64,000 nucleotides of DNA from Tolypothrix tenuis PCC 7101 (lineage in GTDB: Bacteria > Cyanobacteriota > Cyanobacteriia > Cyanobacteriales > Nostocaceae), in assembly GCF_002368295.1 (NCBI RefSeq), contig NZ_AP018248.1, forward strand, positions 1,212,477 to 1,276,476, read 5' to 3'. A program made the position numbers and the translations under genes. Within the stretch, counting starts at the first letter, position 1. Each line of letters opens with the position of its first letter. Below, one piece after another: positions 1 through 7,265 of the stretch. The notes under the pieces were generated by a model. It saw only the letters and a list, made by a program, of their open reading frames with translations, had not been told where the DNA came from and ran no database searches.

Positions 1-87
1 CGTAGAGTTACGGTATTTTGTTGATAATCCAAATTTGAAGCGGAGGAAGGGCGGATTTTAGCAGCGACGGCGCGACAACCTTTAGCT

Positions 88-2883
88 TTGACAGTGGAAG
101 AAAGCGGCTGTTTGTCGGAGTTGGGTTATTTAGTTGATAGTTACGACCAAAATTATTTTGATGTTTTACACCTGACTGGTCATGCTACTTTACAAGCTGG
201 GCAACCGCGCTTTGTTACAGAAACCCTCACAGGTGAAGCTTACTATGCCAGTGCAGCAGATATCGCCCAAGAATTACAATTTCGACTGCCTAAACTGATT
301 TTCCTCTCTGGTTGTCGCACTGGGCAAGCTGGTAATGGCGGTGATGTACCTTCAATGGCGGAAGAATTGCTGCAAGCTGGTGCGAAGGCGGTTTTGGGTT
401 GGGGACAAAAGGTTTTAGATCCAGAAGCGACGGCTGCGGCGGCTGCATTGTATCAGGAATTAGCGGCGGGGAAGCAAATTGTCGAGGCTGTTGCTAGTAC
501 TTACCAAGCATTAATTAAGAATCAAGCGCGGGATTGGCATTTGTTGCGGCTGTATGCAGCAGGTGATTTACCCGGTGCATTAGTCACACCCTTGCGGACT
601 CGTGGACGAAAACCAGCACCAGCGCCTTCTGTGACTACCCAGTTTTTAGATCCGGCGGGTAAGGTGAAAGTCCCGACGCGAGAAAGTTTTGTTGGTCGTC
701 GCCGTCAGTTGCAAAATTGTTTAAGGGTATTGACGCAATCAAGCAATGAAATTGGGGTGTTGATTCATGGGATGGGCGGTTTGGGTAAAAGTAGTTTAGC
801 AGCTAGGCTATGCGACAGACTACCGACTTTTGAGCGTGTTGTTTGGGTGGAGAGAATTGATGAAGGTAATTTGGTGAGTCGGTTGGCGGAAAACTTGGAT
901 GATAACGAACAACGCAAAAGCTTACAAAATTACGAAGAAGAATTGAAATTTCGCTTGCGGCGAGTTTTGCAGCAATTGCATGAGGTTGGGAAGTCGTTTT
1001 TGTTGGTGCTGGATGACTTTGAGGTGAATTTAGCACCCCGCAATGAAGGTTATGTGTTGCAAGCGGAAGCAGCCGAGGTGTTGAAGGCTTTAGTTTGGGC
1101 GATTAGAGAAAATTACACGTCCCACCGCATCATTATTACTTGCCGTTACGATTTTGAATTTAGTCTGTTGCAGTATTTCTACAAGCAGCCGTTGGATGCA
1201 CTGCAAGGCGCAGATTTGCGAAAAAAGTTTAATCGCCTCACTGCTTTTGGTGATAAATCTCAGGTTGATGAGGCGTTGAAGTTACAGGCGCAGAGGTTGG
1301 CGGATGGGAATCCGCGCTTGTTGGAATGGTTGGATAAGATTCTGCAAAATAAAACTGTTGATCAAGCAGCAATTTTGCAGAGGTTAGCAGCAGATCCGGT
1401 GGAGTTGCGAGAGCAAGTTTTGGCTGAGGCGCTGCTGCAACAGATGGATGAAACTATGCGGGAGATGTTGTCACGGGGTTTGGTATTTGAGTTACCAGTA
1501 CCAAGAGAAGCATTAGCCGCAGTTTGTGAGAATATCCCTAGTTTGGAAGATTATATTAATCGGGCTGTGGCGTTGGGGTTGTTGGAAGTAAGCCATGATG
1601 AGGCGTTGCGAGTGCCGCGTATTTTGCCTGTGTTAGCGGGAGATGGGGAAGTTTTGTATAAGCAAGGGGCTGAGGTTTTGTATCGCCTGTGGTGGGAACA
1701 AGCGGAAACTTCAACTGAGGAACGAGCGTTAGAAATTCATCAGCTAGCATACAAAGGCAAAGCAGAGAAAATTGCTGTAGATGTTACAACTGCACTTGCA
1801 AGAACATGGATTAATCTCAGCCGATTTCGCCAAGCAGTTAACATTTGCCAGGTTACTTTAAAAATTACCGATAACTATCATATTTTTCATCAGCTAGCCC
1901 GTTCTGAAAAAGAACTTGGTGACATCGAATCAGCACTCAAAGACTATGAAAAGGCTCGAAGTCTTTGTCCTGTTGAAGATGAAAAAACTAAGGCAGCAAT
2001 TATTCATAATCTGGCAGGAATACATGTTCTCCAAGGCCAATTTTCAAAAGCTATGAGTTTTTATCAGCAGTCCTTAGAAATAGCAATACGCATAGGTGAC
2101 TATAAGGGGCAAGCTGCCATATTGCACGATATAGCCAGTATGTATGCCAGCCAGGGACAGTCTGACAAAGCCATCACCTATCTACAGCAGGTTAATGAAA
2201 TAGACGAACGCCTTGATAATTTACCAGGCAAGGCAACAACCTTGAATACCATAGCTACTATCTATGTCAATCAAGGTAAACTTCAAGATGCAATAACATA
2301 TCTTCAGGAATCATTCGGAATCTATAAAAATATCGGTAATGTTCAAGGTCAGGTAGTAACGTCCCTTAATATTGCAAATATCTATGATATGCAAGGTAAG
2401 TATAAAGACGCAATTATTATTCTAGATGAACTTTTGATAATTGAAGAAAATAATGGTTATATCTATGAACAAGCCGTAACATTAAATAGCATTGCATTTA
2501 TCTACAGTAAACAAGGTCAATTTGACAAATCAATTGCATATTTTGAACGCTCTTTTGAAATAACAAAAAGCCTCAAAAATGTTAATGGTCAGGCAACAAC
2601 ACTTACTAACAGAGCATTTATTAATGCTAGACAGGGTAAAGTTAAAGAAGCAATTCTCTTATATGAGCAATTATTGGAACTTCAAGAAAGCATTGATGAT
2701 ATTCCAGGCAAAGCCGCGACACTGCGAATGTTAGGGCAACTGTTGGCAAAACAGGGAAACTTTGATATGGCACTTTATAATTTACAGCAATCCTTGGAGA
2801 TATTGCAGCGTATCCAATCGCCTCATGCTGAAGAAGTTAGGCAAATGGTGGAGAGAATACAAGGTTTAATTGGTAATTCGTAG
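88..2883 (+). CDS. CHAT domain / NB-ARC NTPase / TPR repeat STAND protein, 5' end disrupted
   Basis: A caspase-like CHAT peptidase domain covers residues 1-170, with the His of HLTGHA (H32) and the Cys of LSGCRTG (C76) as the expected dyad. An NB-ARC-type NTPase follows (P-loop GMGGLGKSS, K234; Walker B LLVLDDF, D309/D310). From about residue 590 to the end run TPRs of about 40 residues with alternating GQA/YxxQGxxxxA motifs. In known STAND proteins the TPRs sense a ligand, the NTPase oligomerises and the CHAT domain cleaves targets, often in cell death or defence. The TTG at 88 is only a formal start: the same frame is open back to 28 and encodes EAEEGRILAATARQPLAL, typical of CHAT interiors, so the true N-terminus is missing, frameshifted or outside the window. 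Domain call firm; role inferred. Confidence 0.85.
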   Translation: MTVEESGCLSELGYLVDSYDQNYFDVLHLTGHATLQAGQPRFVTETLTGEAYYASAADIAQELQFRLPKLIFLSGCRTGQAGNGGDVPSMAEELLQAGAKAVLGWGQKVLDPEATAAAAALYQELAAGKQIVEAVASTYQALIKNQARDWHLLRLYAAGDLPGALVTPLRTRGRKPAPAPSVTTQFLDPAGKVKVPTRESFVGRRRQLQNCLRVLTQSSNEIGVLIHGMGGLGKSSLAARLCDRLPTFERVVWVERIDEGNLVSRLAENLDDNEQRKSLQNYEEELKFRLRRVLQQLHEVGKSFLLVLDDFEVNLAPRNEGYVLQAEAAEVLKALVWAIRENYTSHRIIITCRYDFEFSLLQYFYKQPLDALQGADLRKKFNRLTAFGDKSQVDEALKLQAQRLADGNPRLLEWLDKILQNKTVDQAAILQRLAADPVELREQVLAEALLQQMDETMREMLSRGLVFELPVPREALAAVCENIPSLEDYINRAVALGLLEVSHDEALRVPRILPVLAGDGEVLYKQGAEVLYRLWWEQAETSTEERALEIHQLAYKGKAEKIAVDVTTALARTWINLSRFRQAVNICQVTLKITDNYHIFHQLARSEKELGDIESALKDYEKARSLCPVEDEKTKAAIIHNLAGIHVLQGQFSKAMSFYQQSLEIAIRIGDYKGQAAILHDIASMYASQGQSDKAITYLQQVNEIDERLDNLPGKATTLNTIATIYVNQGKLQDAITYLQESFGIYKNIGNVQGQVVTSLNIANIYDMQGKYKDAIIILDELLIIEENNGYIYEQAVTLNSIAFIYSKQGQFDKSIAYFERSFEITKSLKNVNGQATTLTNRAFINARQGKVKEAILLYEQLLELQESIDDIPGKAATLRMLGQLLAKQGNFDMALYNLQQSLEILQRIQSPHAEEVRQMVERIQGLIGNS

Positions 2884-2893
2884 TTTGTCATTT

Positions 2894-2966
2894 GTCATTG
2901 CGAACGGAATGAAGTGCAGTGAAGCAATCGCGAGGGCTGGGATTGCTTCACTGCGTTCGCAATGAC
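2894..2966. repeat. Bipartite palindromic repeat (REP/REPIN-like hairpin)
   Basis: Two perfect 13-bp arm pairs (2894-2906 with 2954-2966, and 2917-2929 with 2941-2953) fold into one long hairpin with an 11-nt loop and a 10-nt bulge on the 5' side. It lies 11 bp after the CHAT gene stop, so it may also help terminate or stabilise that transcript. Its core (GTCATTGCGAACG, AGTGAAGCAATC) looks like a dispersed repeat but no second copy was seen in this window. Confidence 0.75.
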
Positions 2967-3043
2967 AGTTATCATCCAACTCAATTTTGCTGGGTGCGAT
3001 CGCCGATTTTGCCTTAAGCTAACTTATCCACCAGCCTTTGATA

Positions 3044-3306
3044 CTCATTAATGAGGCTCGGAAGCTCGTGAATGAGGCTCAGAAGTTCATTAATGAGGCT
3101 CGGAAGCTCGTGAATGAGGCTCAGAAGTTCGTGAATGAGGCTCAGAAGCTCATTAATGAGGCTCGGAAGTTCGTGAATGAGGCTCAGAAGTTCATTAATG
3201 AGGCTCAGAAGTTCATTAATGAGGCTCAGAAGCTCGTGAATGAGGCTCGGAAGTTCATTAATGAGGCTCAGAAGCTCGTGAATTAAGCTCAGAAGTTCAT
3301 TAATGA
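3044..3306. repeat. 21-bp minisatellite, about 12.5 copies
   Basis: The unit is close to AATGAGGCTCGGAAGCTCGTG (split here: AATGAGGCTCGG then AAGCTCGTG). Copies differ mainly at three places (CGG/CAG, CTC/TTC, GTG/ATT) that vary independently. One + strand frame stays open for 82 codons as heptads like NEARKLV, closed by a TAA inside the 12th unit. CCTTTGATA occurs on both sides (3035-3043 and 3308-3316). An open frame is expected for any 21-bp repeat lacking a stop, there is no convincing start or ribosome site, and I do not call a gene. Confidence 0.85.
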
Positions 3307-3716
3307 GCCTTTGATATTTGTTTACCTGCTTTTTAGGGTAGTACTTGGGTTATCCTACCTTGCGATCGCCCCAATTCAGCCCAAAGCAAGCTCTAAACTA
3401 AAGTATCTGCCCTTCTCTAGCATCAATCAGCACATCTTATATTCATCGCGGCTGATAAATTTTGTCAATCAATCGCCAGCTTTGTTCATCTAATTATCAT
3501 TATGTCTTGGGATTTTACCCAAATCCGTAATATGCGATCGCCTGTATTGAAACAGATATTTTAAACAGGATGGAAATGCGATCGTTTTTTGATTGTAAAG
3601 ATGAATAGCTTTGGTTTTTGTAGGAATAATTCCGAGTTTTTTGGGTTGGCGATTACATAAATGCAAGGCAATAATTGCATGATTATAAATTCTTTGCATT
3701 AATCAAAGATGTAATC
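3307..3716. other. Intergenic region, no gene recognised
   Basis: This stretch between the minisatellite and the transposase holds several GCGATCGC-like octamers and AT-rich sequence. Short open frames on both strands lack family features and ribosome sites. Nothing else is supported. Confidence 0.6.
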
Positions 3717-4343
3717 ATGAATAATTCTCATCCTCAACCAAATAATAATCAACCTAAATACAACGGTAAATATCGAGTTGATTCTACACGTTTGCCAGCA
3801 TGGAATTATGCAACTAATGGGGCATATTTTCTGACTATTTGCACGAAGGGTAAACAATGCTTTTTTGGTGAGGTTGTGCAGGGGGAAATGCAGTTATCAC
3901 AAGTTGGAGAGGTTGCACGAAGGTTGTGGGGTGAGATTCCTAATCAGTTTTCTAATTGTGATATTGATGTGTTTTGCGTTATGCCTAATCATATTCACGG
4001 GATTCTTATACTTAATCAAACACAAATGGAATCGGTGAATTCGGAAGAAGGCGCGATGAATGCACAGGAAGACGCGATGAATCGCGTCTCTACAAGAGGG
4101 GGGGTGACGGGGTTGTTTAATCCGATGTTGTCGAAAAATTCGGTTTCTAAAATTGTGCGGTGGTATAAGGGACGATGTACGTTTGAAATTAATCGAATTT
4201 ATCAAGGTTTTGGGTGGCAAGAACGGTTTTATGATGAAATAATTCGCAATCAATTTGCCTTGGATAAAATTCGACAATATATTATCGATAACCCAATCAA
4301 TTGGGAACGCGATCGCGAACAACAACCCCATCCCCCCTTGTAG
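3717..4343 (+). CDS. REP-associated tyrosine transposase (RAYT, Y1_Tnp/IS200-like)
   Basis: This 208-residue protein has the HUH signature in MPNHIHGIL (H92, H94) and the nucleophile Tyr in IRQYIIDNP (Y188), with the usual RAYT start (RLPAWNYATNGAYFLTICT) and end (WQERFYDEIIR). RAYTs are single-copy, non-self-mobilising HUH nucleases thought to move or maintain REP hairpins. REP copies lie inside its own frame (4071-4095, giving the EDAMNRVSTRG linker) and right after its stop (4338-4362), with more elsewhere in the window. The ATG at 3717 was chosen because the conserved part begins soon after; an upstream in-frame ATG at 3675 adds 14 residues without homology. Function is firm by family; present activity is unknown. 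Confidence 0.88.
   Translation: MNNSHPQPNNNQPKYNGKYRVDSTRLPAWNYATNGAYFLTICTKGKQCFFGEVVQGEMQLSQVGEVARRLWGEIPNQFSNCDIDVFCVMPNHIHGILILNQTQMESVNSEEGAMNAQEDAMNRVSTRGGVTGLFNPMLSKNSVSKIVRWYKGRCTFEINRIYQGFGWQERFYDEIIRNQFALDKIRQYIIDNPINWERDREQQPHPPL
4071..4095. repeat. REP hairpin inside the transposase gene
   Basis: The palindrome GACGCGATGAATCGCGTC followed by TCTACAA matches the REP copies at 4338, 30572, 44239 and 60221. Here it is read in frame as part of a low-complexity linker between the HUH motif and the C-terminal helix of the transposase. Confidence 0.85.
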
Positions 4344-4409
4344 AGACGCGATTCATCGCGTCTTCCTCCAGATTCATCACGTCTTCTTCGTCGTAATTCA
4401 TCGCGTCTT
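4338..4409. repeat. REP hairpin plus degenerate copies after the transposase
   Basis: TTGTAGAGACGCGATTCATCGC begins an intact palindrome, inverted relative to the copy at 4071, followed by two decayed copies up to 4409. The last one supplies the final codons and stop of the nucleotide cyclase on the minus strand. Confidence 0.8.
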
Positions 4410-6785
4410 GCTTGCAAATGAGTCATCGAGTGGATTCTCATTACAATTGGGATATTGATTCTCCAAAGAAATCGCATTATAGAGTTGATCCAACATCGCC
4501 CGCACAGATGGCGGCATGGCTGTAAAGTGGATGTAGAAACTACCCTCAGTCGTCGGTTTTTCTAACACCTTGCCATAAAAATCTTCCCGTACTTCTTGAG
4601 GCAAATTCTCATTCAGCAAAATCAGCTTGAGATTTGTTAGCGGCGGTAATTTACCTTCATGGCTTTCACACTGAATCAACGCTTCCCGTTGGGAGAGTTT
4701 GATAATTTGCGCTTCATACCAGCGATCGCCTACGTGTTTGCTTTCTAAGGTGACGTACTGGAGTAAAATCGGTTCTGGTAGTTCGCGGAATTCTTCTTCT
4801 GATTTGGAGAGAAATAAATTATGTTCTCCCCTAATACCGCTAATTTCATACAAATTAATGGGGTCTTTCACTCCTTTCATCTGTACTTGTTGCGTGGACT
4901 CTACTTGCACCATATCTCGCACTTCTGATAAAACATCCTCGGAGACGATAATTTGTCCGCCAACGCTACAGGATTCTATGCGGTAGGCGAGGTTGATGTG
5001 ATTTCCTACGACACCATATTTGGTACGCTTTTCTGAGCCGATGTTACCCACTACAACCTCGCCTGTATGGATACCAATCCCCATTTCGATTTCTGGGAAA
5101 CCCCATGCTTGCATTTGTTGGTTGACGGGAATCATGGCTTGTTGCATGGCTACAGCACAGGCGATCGCTCTTTCTGTATCGTTAGTTCTTACGGTAGGCG
5201 CACCGAATAAAGTGAGAATCCCATCCCCCATGTATTCATCAATAGTACCTTCGTAGTGGGTAATCACATCCGCCATATATTCCAGATAAAAGTTGAGGAT
5301 AGCAATTACTTGTTCTGGAGATATGCGTTCTGATGTTGCGGTAAAGCCTCGTAAATCGGAAACTAAGATGGTGATTTTCTGCCGCTTTCCGCCTAACTCT
5401 AACCCTTGGGGATTTTCTAAGAGATTGCTAACAATCTCATCACTGAGGTAGCGCCCAAAAACTTTCCGAATCAGCGCATTTTTGTTTTTCAGTTCGCCAT
5501 TAATTTTGGCGATTGCTTGAGTGCGATCGCGTACTTTTTCTTCTAAAGTAGCAAACAATTCTTTTAGCTGTTTCGCCATGCTGGTGAAGGATTCAGCCAA
5601 TTCGCTAATTTCATACGATCCATCAACTGCTAGTTTTTGCTCCCAGTTTCCATCTGCTAGTTCTTTAGCAGCAGTATTCAAACGCTGAATCGGCTTGACA
5701 ATCCACAGGGATGTTTGCAGCCCCACCACCGTTGCAATGATTAGCGATAGCAGACACAAAACAACTGTAATTTTAGTGTTTTCGTGAATGCGCTTCATGA
5801 AATCTGCTTCTGGTACAACCACCGCAATTAAAACATCTAACCCCCTGCTATCCTTTAATGGCGTAACCTGGAGAAATTGCCGTTCTCCTTGGATTTCAAA
5901 GTCTAGTAGTTGACTGCTGTTAATTTTGCTAAAATCCCCAAATTTTCGTTCTAAATGTTTGGCACTTTGTTGGATGAGATAATTTTGGCTCTCAGAAGCT
6001 TTAATTCGTTGTGTCTGATTAGTCCGATTGCGATAGCTGGGATCGGGAGTAGATGTAGCTACTAGCAATCCCGAACGTTCCATAATAAATGTCTGTCCAG
6101 ATGTACCAATCTTGAGGCTTTGCAGAAATGTGTTCACCTCGGAAAAAATAAAATCGCTACCCAGAACCCCCTTGAGTTTCCCTTGCTTGTCATAGATAGG
6201 TTGAGCTGCAGTAATTGCTAGTCCACCTGTACTAAAGTCGGGATAGATTGTACTCCAAATCGGTTTACCTGCGGCTACAGCTTGCTTGTACCAAGGGCGT
6301 TGTCTGGCATCAAAATTCGGGAGAGCTTGGATGCGCTTTGTGCGATCGCCCTGTGCATTGGTAGCAAAGTACTGATTGTATCCAGTAGTGCGATCGCGTT
6401 CGATTACCTGTAAGTCACCATTGGCTAAACGTCTGGCTCCTAAATATTCACCTGTAACATTTCCGTAAAAATTGTAGGTAATCACCGGAAAGGTACGGAT
6501 TTGCTGCCAAAAATACTTCTGCTTATATTGGATATTTTGTTTATCTAACTCTCCTAACTCAATTGCATTAGCATTCAGCCGATTAATCAGATGCGGTGTT
6601 TCTACATACACTAGTAGTTGATCCTTCACCCTACCAGTCACCTCATCCCGGAGTTTAGTCGCGACTTCATTAACTGCCCTTTGCCCATTGCGAAAGGAGA
6701 AGTATCCAGTGAGTCCGACAGCAGTAATCACCTGGAGTAGTGTAGATACAACAAAAATGACACGTAACGGCATTTTTCTATACAT
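4398..6785 (-). CDS. Membrane dCache-HAMP class III nucleotide cyclase, probably guanylate cyclase
   Basis: A first membrane helix (about residues 8-28), a large periplasmic dCache sensor (to about 335), a second helix, a HAMP linker (about 360-412) and a class III cyclase domain (about 465-650) can be read in order. The metal aspartates are D477 (VSDLRGF) and D521 (YMGDG), 44 residues apart as usual. At the purine-selecting positions there is Glu517 (TIDEYMGD) where adenylate cyclases have Lys, and Gly591 (TKYGVVGN) where they have Asp or Thr. Glu at the first position is the guanylate-cyclase choice, so cGMP is my inferred product. The C-terminal 130 residues may be PilZ-like (weak). The extreme C-terminus is built from REP-derived sequence. 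The gene is convergent with the transposase. Confidence 0.85.
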   Translation of the reverse strand: MYRKMPLRVIFVVSTLLQVITAVGLTGYFSFRNGQRAVNEVATKLRDEVTGRVKDQLLVYVETPHLINRLNANAIELGELDKQNIQYKQKYFWQQIRTFPVITYNFYGNVTGEYLGARRLANGDLQVIERDRTTGYNQYFATNAQGDRTKRIQALPNFDARQRPWYKQAVAAGKPIWSTIYPDFSTGGLAITAAQPIYDKQGKLKGVLGSDFIFSEVNTFLQSLKIGTSGQTFIMERSGLLVATSTPDPSYRNRTNQTQRIKASESQNYLIQQSAKHLERKFGDFSKINSSQLLDFEIQGERQFLQVTPLKDSRGLDVLIAVVVPEADFMKRIHENTKITVVLCLLSLIIATVVGLQTSLWIVKPIQRLNTAAKELADGNWEQKLAVDGSYEISELAESFTSMAKQLKELFATLEEKVRDRTQAIAKINGELKNKNALIRKVFGRYLSDEIVSNLLENPQGLELGGKRQKITILVSDLRGFTATSERISPEQVIAILNFYLEYMADVITHYEGTIDEYMGDGILTLFGAPTVRTNDTERAIACAVAMQQAMIPVNQQMQAWGFPEIEMGIGIHTGEVVVGNIGSEKRTKYGVVGNHINLAYRIESCSVGGQIIVSEDVLSEVRDMVQVESTQQVQMKGVKDPINLYEISGIRGEHNLFLSKSEEEFRELPEPILLQYVTLESKHVGDRWYEAQIIKLSQREALIQCESHEGKLPPLTNLKLILLNENLPQEVREDFYGKVLEKPTTEGSFYIHFTAMPPSVRAMLDQLYNAISLENQYPNCNENPLDDSFASKTR

Positions 6786-7265
6786 AAAACCAATTCTTAA
6801 TTCGTAATTTTTAATTATTAAAGTCAGATTTTATCTTGCTTGTTTTACTGAGTTCAAATCTGTTACTGAATTTTAAAGAATTGGTATAGCTTGACGCGTA
6901 ATAGCAATTTAAAAAAAGAAGGCGACAGATGTGGTTGTTGGGTTAAACGCACTGAAAATCAAGATATATAAAGATTTTAGGCGTTTATGAAGATGTCAGT
7001 TGGGTTTCCTCGCTCAACCCAACCGACATCTTTAGCGATCATTCTTCAAATTCGTATAATTTTGCACCAGTATTTATCCTCCAGGTAAATGTTCCTGTCT
7101 TTCAGGATTCCCAGATTAGGAGGTGATATTGTGTTTACCGAAGACTTTCAGCAGGGAGATGAGGCAAGGGGGCGGGGAGCAGGGGAGAATTAATTAATGG
7201 CAAACCCCAACCACCCAATGCCCAATGCCCCATGCCCAATGCCCAATGCCCAATGCCCAATACCC
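6786..7265. other. Intergenic region with a long hairpin and a composite repeat
   Basis: An imperfect 17-bp stem (6990-7006 with 7016-7032, one mismatch, 9-nt loop) lies in the middle; it belongs to a GCGACAG/AAACGCAC-flavoured repeat seen again near 54085. From 7161 to 7262 sits a copy of the composite repeat (GGGGGCGGGGAGCAGGGG, then CAATGCC heptamers) that ends at the recJ stop. No gene was found. Confidence 0.6.

Noticed and set aside
3038..3286. 82-codon frame of NEARKLV heptads
   Set aside because: It is a 21-bp tandem repeat, so an open frame is expected; no proper start or ribosome site, and TAA arises in a repeat unit.
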